Of a stretch of 7,769 bases of DNA, positions 1 through 6,253 are shown in pieces. Under the pieces are notes generated by a model. It was given only the letters and a program-made list of their open reading frames with translations. It was not told the origin of the DNA and did not search any database. Made by a program: the position numbers and the translations under genes. The stretch lies in assembly GCA_004298075.1 (NCBI GenBank), contig SCRK01000127.1, forward strand, positions 1 through 7,769, given 5' to 3'. Each line of letters opens with the position of its first letter. Within the stretch, counting starts at the first letter, position 1. This DNA is from a bacterium. GTDB taxonomy: Bacteria > Omnitrophota > Gorgyraeia > Gygaellales > Profunditerraquicolaceae.

Positions 1-354
1 ATCCGGCTTATCCATTTCCAGGGCATAAAGATTCTGAAAGATCGCATCGGCTGTGCCCATATACCAGGTGTCCCCGACGCGCTGCTGCGCCGGAAGCAGC
101 TCAATGAACTGCCCTAACTCCGAAGGCAGGAAATTCCAGCCCAGGCGGATATGCCTTTGCAGGGAGGCGGATTTATACTGCGTAAGTATATAAATCTTGC
201 GCAGGCCCGAATTGATGCAGTTGCTTAAAGTGAAATCTATAATCCGGTAGATACCCCCGAAAGGGACTGCCGGCTTAGTGCGGTCTTTGGTCAGGGGCAG
301 CAGCCTCTCACCCTTACCGCCTGCCATAATAAATGTTAAGACCTTGCGCATCAT
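1..354 (-). CDS. glgC: Glucose-1-phosphate adenylyltransferase (ADP-glucose pyrophosphorylase), N-terminal part
   Basis: The first 118 codons are present with no stop, and the gene runs off the left edge. The enzyme makes ADP-glucose from glucose-1-phosphate and ATP, the committed step of bacterial glycogen synthesis, in the cytoplasm. Visible family signatures are the nucleotide-binding loop AGGKGERLLPLT (residues 11-22) followed by DRTKPAVPFGG, then YRIIDFTLSNCINSG (36-50), LTQYKSASLQRHI (57-69), and WYMGTADAIFQN (97-108). Asp103 in GTADA corresponds to the catalytic Asp of the family. These are the glycogen-type GlgC motifs rather than those of RmlA or GalU. Two ATGs stand in tandem at 354 and 351. 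I prefer 354 because it overlaps the marC stop as ATGA and has GGAG at 365-368, ten bases upstream. The 3' two-thirds, including the beta-helix domain and allosteric sites, cannot be seen. Confidence 0.95.
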   Translation of the reverse strand, partial: MMRKVLTFIMAGGKGERLLPLTKDRTKPAVPFGGIYRIIDFTLSNCINSGLRKIYILTQYKSASLQRHIRLGWNFLPSELGQFIELLPAQQRVGDTWYMGTADAIFQNLYALEMDKPD

Positions 355-950
355 TGTAAGAACGCTCCGGTTATGCCGCGCCTGATCATCATCACGGCGA
401 TCGCCGCCAGTAAAATGTACATTATTTTTGAAAAAGCCCGCGTACCGCTTGGCCCGAAAACCTTTAAGATCGCATCCGCCTTGACCAGGGTGAGCCAGAC
501 AAAAAACATATTGAATATTAAAGAAACCAGGGTGGCCAGGGCGCCGAAGCTGTTCATCATCATCAGCGTGGTGGTCAACACCGCAGGGCCTGTAATTAAT
601 GGGGTGCCGAGTGGAAAAACGCCCATATCCTTATTATGAGACGCGCTTAAAACGTTCTTCTGCATTCCCGGCAATAAAAGCCGGACCGAGATAACGAACA
701 AAAGGGCTCCTCCGGCGATCTGAAAGTCAGGAATGGTTATCCCTAAGAGCGAGAAAACCCACTTGCCTAAGGCCACGAAGATGATCGCTACCGCCGTGGC
801 AGTAGTAACCGCGTCTAGGATTATCTTATGCTTCTGCTGCCTGGAGGAATTCTCGACTAGAGATAGAAAGATAGGAATATTGCCGATCGCATCCACTGCC
901 ACAAAGACAGGGATAAAGCTAAGTATATAAGGCTTAAACACATCCATCAT
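351..950 (-). CDS. marC: MarC family integral membrane protein
   Basis: This 199-residue protein has the usual MarC/UPF0056 length and about six hydrophobic segments (roughly 8-30, 46-70, 77-95, 115-133, 135-156, 174-195). Family patterns are visible: FVAVDAIGNIPIFLSL (16-31), FQIAGGALLFVISVRLLL (76-93) and PLGTPLITGPAVLTT (113-127). The first usually reads DPxGNxP, and here the proline is Ala21. The family's function is not settled. The original MarC was linked to multiple antibiotic resistance, but that link has been withdrawn, so the name should not be read as a resistance call. The start is ATG 950, with a second ATG at 947. No Shine-Dalgarno sequence precedes either, and a promoter sits just upstream, suggesting leaderless translation. 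The TGA stop overlaps the glgC ATG by four bases, so the two genes form one unit. No functional link to glycogen synthesis is known to me. Confidence 0.9.
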   Translation of the reverse strand: MMDVFKPYILSFIPVFVAVDAIGNIPIFLSLVENSSRQQKHKIILDAVTTATAVAIIFVALGKWVFSLLGITIPDFQIAGGALLFVISVRLLLPGMQKNVLSASHNKDMGVFPLGTPLITGPAVLTTTLMMMNSFGALATLVSLIFNMFFVWLTLVKADAILKVFGPSGTRAFSKIMYILLAAIAVMMIRRGITGAFLQ

Positions 951-956
951 AACTAT

Positions 957-985
957 ATTATATATAATGCTCTGCCAAATGGCAA
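957..985 (-). promoter_or_regulatory. Sigma70-type promoter for marC-glgC
   Basis: On the minus strand there is a -35 box TTGCCA (980-985, five of six consensus bases), a 17-base spacer and a perfect -10 box TATAAT (957-962). Only six bases (ATAGTT) separate the -10 box from the marC ATG at 950, so the expected transcription start falls on or next to the A of the ATG. This agrees with the lack of a Shine-Dalgarno sequence before marC. The call is from consensus match only. Confidence 0.65.
973..984. promoter_or_regulatory. Inverted repeat overlapping the marC -35 box, possible operator
   Basis: TGCCA-AA-TGGCA is a perfect palindrome with 5-base arms and a 2-base centre. It covers five of the six bases of the -35 hexamer and part of the spacer, a position where a bound repressor would block RNA polymerase. 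The arms are short and a 10-base match can occur by chance, so the operator role is an inference. No regulator gene is visible in the window. Confidence 0.3.
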
Positions 986-1044
986 CAAAAATTTAATGAC
1001 AGTATAAAAAACCCTATAGATAGATAACCGGGAGGACAGTTCTA

Positions 1045-1101
1045 TTGAAACTTATTGATATGCTTGAAGATAAACAGAAACGGTCTTATAAGTTGGATTA
1101 A
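1045..1101 (+). CDS. Possible 18-residue small ORF with strong ribosome binding site
   Basis: A near-ideal GGGAGGA (1030-1036) stands eight bases before a TTG codon that opens an 18-codon frame, MKLIDMLEDKQKRSYKLD, ending at TAA 1099-1101. The peptide is charged, has no hydrophobic segment, and matches nothing I recognise. It lies divergent to marC and convergent with ftsA, whose last four bases it overlaps. A weak -10-like TATAGA is at 1015-1020 with only a poor -35 match (three of six bases) near 992-998. It may be a small protein, the remnant 5' end of a lost gene, or chance. The Shine-Dalgarno match is the only real support. Confidence 0.2.
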   Translation: MKLIDMLEDKQKRSYKLD

Positions 1102-2354
1102 AAATACTCCTGATAAACTTCCTTAGCACGGTTTAATACCTTTATTACTAGGTTGCGGGCAGGCTTGACTATCGGCAGGGCTCCCATATTCTTGCTTTCA
1201 AGATCTTCGCAGATCATTCCCAGGCAGGTAAGGTAAGTCAGGTACTTCTGCCCGGATAGATCGCTTTTTTCCTTGACTAAAGCGGCGATCTCCGGATGGC
1301 TGATGCGGCCGATCTTTACCGGTATGCCGATAACACTCTCCATCATTTCAATGAAACCGTCGGTCAACAATGTCCTTCCGGCCATGATAAAATGGTCTAT
1401 TTCATGCAGGGCGGTTTTTCTCTCTACGGCCTCTTTTATCTGCGCGCAGATCAGGCGGCTGGAGCTAGAGACCATTTGCGCCACCTCCCTCTGCTTTATA
1501 GGCTTATAGAATTCATCCTTCTTGACCAGTATCTCTTTATCCTCGGCGATATTATCGGCATTCCCGATAACCCCGTAAGAGCGCTTGATATCCTCGGCAA
1601 GTTCGTAATTTATTTTTAAGCCCTCGCAAAGCTGCCGAGTGAGGCTGTTACCCCCCAGAGACAAAACCTGGATATCCTGCAGGAGACCATCCTTAAATAT
1701 AAGCAGCTCCGTAATATCGCTGCCTACGTCGCAGAATACGCTTAAGCCCTTCTTCTCATCCTTGCCCAACACGGCTTTGCTCGTAGCCAGGCCTGAAAAA
1801 GAAAGTCCCCTGATCTCATATCCTGCCTGGTTAACACTGCGGCTTAAGCTCTGCAAAGAGGAAAGCCTGGCGCAGACCAAAAAGAGGTCCGCCTCCAGCT
1901 TGTGGCTGTAAAGCCCGATAGGGTTAATCACATTGATCTTGGAATCGATGGAATAACTGGACGGGATGACGTGGATTATCTCATCTTCTAAATTCGAACC
2001 CAGGATACGCGCCTGCTCATTAGCGCTGGATATGTCGGTTGAGGTAATTACCTTGTTACCCCTCTCCGCCAGAGGGATGATCGCGTGGCTGTGCTTGGTG
2101 GAGATATCCCTGCCCGAGAAGTTAGTATGGATATATTTTATTTTTATGCCGGACTTAGTTTTAAGGCTCTTGATGATCCTGGTAAGGCATCCGGTCAGCT
2201 CCACGGCATCGACGATCACGCCATCCTTTACTCCCGCCGAAGGGAGCACATCAAAGAAAATATCCTCCATCCGGTTCCTTCTGAACTGGGCAAGGCTGGA
2301 AGCGATCTTATTCGATCCTATATCTACCGCGCAAATATAATTATTATAAAACAT
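1098..2354 (-). CDS. ftsA: Cell division protein FtsA, divergent
   Basis: FtsA is the actin-fold ATPase that anchors FtsZ filaments to the membrane and recruits the later divisome. At 418 residues it has normal family length. The phosphate-1 motif AVDIGSNKI is at 9-17, the FtsA-type segment GVKDGVIVDAVE at 41-52, the 1C (SHS2) region about 85-165, phosphate-2 DVGSDITEL at 209-217, LGGNSLT at 233-239, and the adenosine-site region HFIMAGRTLLTDGF at 321-334. The last 18 residues (about 401-418, ending KEVYQEYF) form a plausible amphipathic membrane-targeting helix joined almost directly to the core. Departures from the usual pattern are AGR where GG is typical in the adenosine motif, and TRQLCEGL where T-x-D-I-A is typical. 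It overlaps ftsQ by 11 bases. An in-frame TAA two codons before ATG 2354 rules out an earlier start. ftsZ does not follow. A PilM-like protein is the main alternative, but the ftsQ neighbour argues for FtsA. Confidence 0.9.
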   Translation of the reverse strand: MFYNNYICAVDIGSNKIASSLAQFRRNRMEDIFFDVLPSAGVKDGVIVDAVELTGCLTRIIKSLKTKSGIKIKYIHTNFSGRDISTKHSHAIIPLAERGNKVITSTDISSANEQARILGSNLEDEIIHVIPSSYSIDSKINVINPIGLYSHKLEADLFLVCARLSSLQSLSRSVNQAGYEIRGLSFSGLATSKAVLGKDEKKGLSVFCDVGSDITELLIFKDGLLQDIQVLSLGGNSLTRQLCEGLKINYELAEDIKRSYGVIGNADNIAEDKEILVKKDEFYKPIKQREVAQMVSSSSRLICAQIKEAVERKTALHEIDHFIMAGRTLLTDGFIEMMESVIGIPVKIGRISHPEIAALVKEKSDLSGQKYLTYLTCLGMICEDLESKNMGALPIVKPARNLVIKVLNRAKEVYQEYF

Positions 2355-3099
2355 CCTTTAACTTGATCACCGGCTCCTTGAACCGGAGGTCTATATATTT
2401 TATGTTGGCCCATTCCTTAGATGCCTGTTTGACCAAACCGCCTAAGATCATCATCCTTGCCCCGATATTATCTCCTCCTGTCCGCACTTCAAAACCCAGC
2501 TGCTCCTGTTGGGGGAGAAGCATAAAGAAACCGGCGCTTTCCGGATTAGCCACATCAACCTTCTTTAGAGTAAAACCCCGAAGGTTTTTATTGGCTTTGA
2601 ACTCGCTTATAATACTTAAAGCCAGGTTGATCTCCGGCCGGTAATATCTCGTCCCGGGAGTAGGCTTAAAAATCTTGGTCTCCAGGCCATAGATCAGAGG
2701 TAAACCCGCCTCCTCGGCAGAGCCTGAGGGATAAAATAAGACTCCCTGTTCGTCTATCGCGAAATCCCTGTAGAATTTAACCAGGGCCAGGGGTTTTCGT
2801 TTTACAAAATCCACGAATACGCAGTCCGGGAGTATCCTGACGAATCTCACCATGCGGCAATCCGGACAGCCCAGGCGGGCCTTAAATGCCTGGCCCTTTA
2901 GATCCAGGCCGAATATATTCCTGCCTTTTAAATAATCAAAGGATACGCTGGAATTCCTGACCACCACCTGCCCGACCGCGAAAAAATCCGATGTAGTCAA
3001 GACTTTCCAAATATATCCTATTAACAAAGATATGGCAAGCAAAATTATTGCCGGGATCAAAACTATTTTTACGGGCAGCTTAAACTTTTGTTTTTTCAT
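2344..3099 (-). CDS. ftsQ: Cell division protein FtsQ/DivIB-like, POTRA domain
   Basis: This is a bitopic divisome protein that would sit in the inner membrane and link the cytoplasmic division ring to the periplasmic FtsB/FtsL/FtsW/FtsI complex. It has a basic N-terminus (KKQKFK), one transmembrane helix at about 10-31, and a POTRA region at about 37-105 beginning SDFFAVGQVVV and ending with VDFVKRKPLALVKF. A C-terminal beta domain follows, ending in the FtsQ-type YIDLRFKEPVIK (235-246). At 251 residues it has normal length. Sequence conservation is low, as usual for FtsQ, so position between ddl and ftsA is important support. Start ATG 3099 has GGAG at 3107-3110, seven bases upstream, and lies 20 bases inside ddl. 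Unusual for a periplasmic domain is a CPDC pair (Cys78, Cys81) plus Cys93. Confidence 0.88.
   Translation of the reverse strand: MKKQKFKLPVKIVLIPAIILLAISLLIGYIWKVLTTSDFFAVGQVVVRNSSVSFDYLKGRNIFGLDLKGQAFKARLGCPDCRMVRFVRILPDCVFVDFVKRKPLALVKFYRDFAIDEQGVLFYPSGSAEEAGLPLIYGLETKIFKPTPGTRYYRPEINLALSIISEFKANKNLRGFTLKKVDVANPESAGFFMLLPQQEQLGFEVRTGGDNIGARMMILGGLVKQASKEWANIKYIDLRFKEPVIKLKDVL
2355..2358 (-). promoter_or_regulatory. AAGG abutting the ftsA start, not usable at normal spacing
   Basis: AAGG touches the ftsA ATG with no spacer, and the next candidate GGAG is 22 bases upstream. Neither has normal spacing. The ftsQ stop codon lies a few bases downstream of the ftsA ATG (2344-2346), so initiation by ribosomes finishing ftsQ is the simplest explanation. 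Confidence 0.35.
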
Positions 3100-4024
3100 A
3101 CGCCAGCTCCAATAACTTCAGGCAAAGCTGATTAAATCCTACTCCTATGGTCTTAGCAGCCTTAGGCAGGAGACTGGTCGCGGTCATCCCGGGGATAGTA
3201 TTTACCTCCAAAAGATAAGGCAGGTTGTCCTCCCCTAATATTATATCCGCGCGCGAGCAGCCAAAACAACCCAAAGCCTTATGCGCGGCAAGGGCCGCAT
3301 CCTGCACGATCCCGGCGATAGCCTTCTCAAGCTTGGCCGGGACAATATACTCCGTAAGCCCGGCCTGATATTTTGCCGCGAAATCAAAAAACTTACGCTT
3401 CGGAATGATCTCAATTACCGGCAGGGGAATTTCATCCAGGATCCCGACGGTAAGTTCCCTCCCTTTAATATATTCCTCAATGACTATGCGCCTGTCAAAC
3501 TGAAAAGCAAGCTCTATTCCCCCAACGATCCCCTTCTCGTTTTCCACGATGGATAACCCTATGCTTGAACCGTGGTTTGCCGGCTTGACTACCAGAGGGA
3601 AACCCAGTTCATTCTTAAAATCCCTGTTTTTCCGATAAGCTGAAATTTCCAGAAACTGCGACTTAGGCACGCGAAGCCCTTGCTTCCTGAATACATCAAG
3701 TGACCCGATCTTATCCATAGCCAGGCAGCTTGCCTCCACACCTGAACCGGTAAAAGGGAGATTTAACTCCTCTAAAAGTTTCTGGACCGCGCCATCCTCG
3801 CCAAAACGGCCGTGTAAAGCGATAAATACGCAATCAAGATGATGATCTTTTAATAACCGGGCATTCTCCGGGCCATTATCAGTTATTATATCGATCCCTA
3901 CGGCATCCAACCCTGATTCCAATAGCGCCGATAATACCGCCTTACCGCTCTTTAGGGAGATCTCCCTCTCCGAAGAAGGCCCTCCCATTAAAACCCCTAC
4001 CCTGCCGTAATCGTTTACTTCCAT
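3080..4024 (-). CDS. ddl: D-alanine--D-alanine ligase
   Basis: This cytoplasmic ATP-grasp enzyme joins two D-alanines to supply the dipeptide that MurF adds to the peptidoglycan precursor. Its 314 residues match the short Ddl (DdlB-like) class. Seen in order are GGPSSEREISLKSG (14-27, Glu19 matching E. coli DdlB Glu15), ALHGRFGEDGAVQ (69-81), PFTGSG (90-95), VVKPANHGSSIGLS (145-158), EEYIKGRELTVG (183-194), DFAAKY (214-219) and LLEVNTIPGMTATSL (271-285). By alignment with DdlB, Arg258, Asp260, Glu273 and Asn275 are the expected nucleotide/metal and active-site residues. Tyr219 fills the position of DdlB Tyr216, which is Phe in known D-Ala-D-Lac ligases, so a D-Ala-D-Ala product is expected. 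ATG 4024 has GGAG at 4033-4036, eight bases upstream, and overlaps murB by ten bases. Confidence 0.97.
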   Translation of the reverse strand: MEVNDYGRVGVLMGGPSSEREISLKSGKAVLSALLESGLDAVGIDIITDNGPENARLLKDHHLDCVFIALHGRFGEDGAVQKLLEELNLPFTGSGVEASCLAMDKIGSLDVFRKQGLRVPKSQFLEISAYRKNRDFKNELGFPLVVKPANHGSSIGLSIVENEKGIVGGIELAFQFDRRIVIEEYIKGRELTVGILDEIPLPVIEIIPKRKFFDFAAKYQAGLTEYIVPAKLEKAIAGIVQDAALAAHKALGCFGCSRADIILGEDNLPYLLEVNTIPGMTATSLLPKAAKTIGVGFNQLCLKLLELAYEKTKV

Positions 4025-4899
4025 ATTTTTATCTCCGGCTCCAGCTTTACTTTAAATCTTCTTTCCACTTCTTTGCGTGTCAAGCGCATAAGCGATAAAA
4101 CATCTTTGCTTTTTGCCTTACATTTATTTAAAATAAAATTTGCGTGCAGCGAAGAAATAACCGCCCCGCCGGCTGCTTTTCCTTTTAATCCACAGGCATC
4201 AATCAGCTTGCCTGCAGGCCAAAGGCCCGGGGGATTCTTAAAGACGCACCCGGCATTAGGCAGATTATTCTCCTGGCTTAAACTTCGCTGCTTGAGGAAG
4301 CGGTTCATCAACGAAGCGATCTCACCCTGCTTACCTGAGGTTAATTTCAACTTAGCCCCGGTAATTATATATCTGCGCAGATTAGATTCACGGTAGCCAA
4401 ACTCAAGCCGGCTATTCTTGAGCAGTTCAGGTTTTCCATTATAATCCAAAACACTGACTTCTTCAACCAAATCCCCAATAGACTTACCCCATGCCCCGGC
4501 ATTGCCCGCTAGCGCTCCACCCAATGTCCCGGGGATCCCGGCTAAAAACTCTAATCCCGATAAGCTTCTCTTCTTTGCCGCTATCAACAGTTGGCTGAGT
4601 TTCAGGCCGCTTCCTGCCTGCAGGTGAACCCCCTTAACGGACAGCTCTTGGAAATCTTTTCCGCTCAATCTGATCACTAAAGCATTTAATCCGGAATCAC
4701 TGGCCAGGATATTGCTGCCCGCTCCCAATATAAAAACCGCGAGGCCCTTATCCTTAGCAAAAACAAGGACATCCTGCAATTCCTTTAAACTTTCCGGCTC
4801 AAAGAAAAATCTTGCCGCCCCGCCGATCTTAAATGTCGTGTAAGCGGCCAGCTTAACCCTGGGTTTTATCTTTTTATTTAAGCACTTCGGCCAAAGCAT
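4015..4899 (-). CDS. murB: UDP-N-acetylenolpyruvoylglucosamine reductase, type II
   Basis: MurB uses NADPH and FAD to reduce the enolpyruvyl product of MurA, giving UDP-MurNAc. The 294-residue protein has an FAD-binding (PCMH-type) N-terminal part with TTFKIGGAARF (21-31), LGAGSNILASDSG (58-70) and LEFLAGIPGTLGGALAGNAGAWG (116-138, a stretch holding the flavin-loop glycines). The C-terminal part has FGYRESNL (167-174, Arg170), NAGCVFKNP (215-223), AGKLIDACGLKG (229-240), LHANFILN (251-258) and LEPEI (286-290), where Glu289 matches the catalytic Glu by pattern. Size and motifs fit type II MurB, which lacks the extra tyrosine-loop segment. The active-site proton donor, Ser in E. coli, is Cys218 here. 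ATG 4899 has AAAGG at 4906-4910, six bases upstream, and an in-frame TAA just before it fixes this start. It overlaps murC by 26 bases. Confidence 0.97.
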   Translation of the reverse strand: MLWPKCLNKKIKPRVKLAAYTTFKIGGAARFFFEPESLKELQDVLVFAKDKGLAVFILGAGSNILASDSGLNALVIRLSGKDFQELSVKGVHLQAGSGLKLSQLLIAAKKRSLSGLEFLAGIPGTLGGALAGNAGAWGKSIGDLVEEVSVLDYNGKPELLKNSRLEFGYRESNLRRYIITGAKLKLTSGKQGEIASLMNRFLKQRSLSQENNLPNAGCVFKNPPGLWPAGKLIDACGLKGKAAGGAVISSLHANFILNKCKAKSKDVLSLMRLTRKEVERRFKVKLEPEIKIWK

Positions 4900-6253
4900 C
4901 GCTAACCTTTACAATATCCCCGGCGCCCAGGGTGATCACTAAATCCCCGGCACGGATGATCTTCTTGATATGGCCGGTGATCTTTTCTTTTTCTAAATAC
5001 ACAGCCTCTTTATCCGAATGGGAATCCTTGATCCTCTTCAATAAAGCTTCCGCGTTTACCCCTTCGATCGGAGATTCGCTTGCCGCGTAGATATCCGTGA
5101 TGATCAGGTAATCCGCCTGATCAAAAGAAAGCGCGAATTCATCCAAAAGCAGCCGCGTGCGGCTGTAGCGGTGAGGCTGGAAGATGACGATCCTCCGCGC
5201 GGCCTTAAGGTTAGCCAGGGCTGCCAGGGTAGCCTTTATCTCCGTTGGATGGTGGGCGTAATCATCAATGAGCAGGTATTTGTCGCTCTGGAATCTTATC
5301 TCTAACCTGCGGCCTGCCCCTTTATACGCCTCAAGGCATCTGCGGATATGTTTTAATGCGATGCCCAGTTCAAGGCCCAGGCCGATCACTGCCAGGGTAT
5401 TGGAAATATTATGCCTCCCTCCCAGGGCCAGATGAAAGCGGGAGACAAATTTATCCTTAAAATAACAATCAAAATCCGACGACAGCCCGCCTAAGAGTAT
5501 ATTCTTGGCGTAAATATCGGCCTGAGGCTTCAGGCCAAAAAACAAATGCCGCTTGCTTGAGGCCTTGATCAATTTCACAAGATTAGGGTCATCACCGCAG
5601 GCAAAAATACAGCCGCCTTTTTGGGTGCGTTTTATAAAATCCCCGAATGCTGACAGCTGGTTATCAAAATCACGGTAATAATCCAGGTGCTCATGGTCTA
5701 TATTGGTGATGATCGAATATTTCGGCTTATAATGCAGGAATGACCCGTCTGATTCATCCGCTTCGGCGACGAAGAATTCACCGCTGCCCAAACAGGCATT
5801 GGTATCGATATTCTTCAGGATCCCGCCGATGGCCACCGTCGGGCAAAGCCCTGCCTCGATCAACATGTAAGAGATAAGCGAGGTAGTAGTGGTCTTGCCA
5901 TGGCTGCCGGCTACGGTTATGGCAGTCTTCTCCCGCATCAGCTCCGCCAGGGCCTGGGCCCTTTTGATCAATGGTATCCCCAGGGAGGCTGCCTTACGCA
6001 TCTCCGGGTTATCCTCGCTTATTGCCGAAGAATAAACCACTGCTTCCTGGCCGTTTATATTTTTGGCGTCATGGCCGATAAATATCCTGGCCCCTAATCT
6101 GGAAAGCTCATCAGTGATCCGGTTTGCTTTCAGGTCGGAGCCGCTGACCTTAAAACCTCCTTTGATCAAAAGGCCGGCGATCCCGCTCATCCCTATCCCG
6201 CCTATACCTATGAAATGATAATACTTTTTCATTGTAATATACTGGCTTTCCAC
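4874..6253 (-). CDS. murC: UDP-N-acetylmuramate--L-alanine ligase
   Basis: MurC adds L-alanine to UDP-MurNAc with ATP, the first step of stem-peptide assembly, in the cytoplasm. All Mur-ligase landmarks are present, numbered from the GTG start: the N-terminal nucleotide-fold GIGGIGMSG (16-24), the ATP P-loop GSHGKTTTT (116-124), EADESDGSF (164-172), TNIDHEHLDYY (183-193), GRHNISN (279-285), GAGRR (312-316), DDYAHHPTEI (330-339), FQPHRYSRT (358-366) and LGAGDI (442-447). The DDYAHHPTEI and HxH-type segments are typical of MurC rather than MurD/E/F. Length is 459 residues from GTG 6253, or 452 from ATG 6232. GTG has GGAG five bases upstream. ATG 6232 overlaps the upstream stop as ATGA and begins MKKYYHFIGIGG, closer to the usual MurC N-terminus, but has only a distant GGAAAG. 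I give the GTG start and consider ATG nearly as likely. Confidence 0.97.
   Translation of the reverse strand: MESQYITMKKYYHFIGIGGIGMSGIAGLLIKGGFKVSGSDLKANRITDELSRLGARIFIGHDAKNINGQEAVVYSSAISEDNPEMRKAASLGIPLIKRAQALAELMREKTAITVAGSHGKTTTTSLISYMLIEAGLCPTVAIGGILKNIDTNACLGSGEFFVAEADESDGSFLHYKPKYSIITNIDHEHLDYYRDFDNQLSAFGDFIKRTQKGGCIFACGDDPNLVKLIKASSKRHLFFGLKPQADIYAKNILLGGLSSDFDCYFKDKFVSRFHLALGGRHNISNTLAVIGLGLELGIALKHIRRCLEAYKGAGRRLEIRFQSDKYLLIDDYAHHPTEIKATLAALANLKAARRIVIFQPHRYSRTRLLLDEFALSFDQADYLIITDIYAASESPIEGVNAEALLKRIKDSHSDKEAVYLEKEKITGHIKKIIRAGDLVITLGAGDIVKVSDALAEVLK

Noticed and set aside
351..950. Antibiotic resistance role for marC
   Set aside because: The family name is historical; the link to multiple antibiotic resistance was not upheld, and nothing here supports it.
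1083..1098. Palindromic CTTATAAG just after ftsA as a terminator
   Set aside because: The stem is short and AT-only at its core, and is not followed by a T-run on the minus strand.
1966..2340. Plus-strand open frame of 124 codons opposite ftsA
   Set aside because: It is antisense to the FtsA N-terminal half with no recognisable protein features; a by-product of codon use on the real strand.
3340..3385. Possible D-Ala-D-Lac (vancomycin-resistance type) ligase
   Set aside because: The AKY tyrosine (Tyr219) typical of D-Ala-D-Ala ligases is present, and the gene sits in a housekeeping cluster.
4073..4396. Plus-strand open frame of 107 codons opposite murB
   Set aside because: It is antisense to the conserved MurB C-terminal motifs; nothing in it resembles a protein family.
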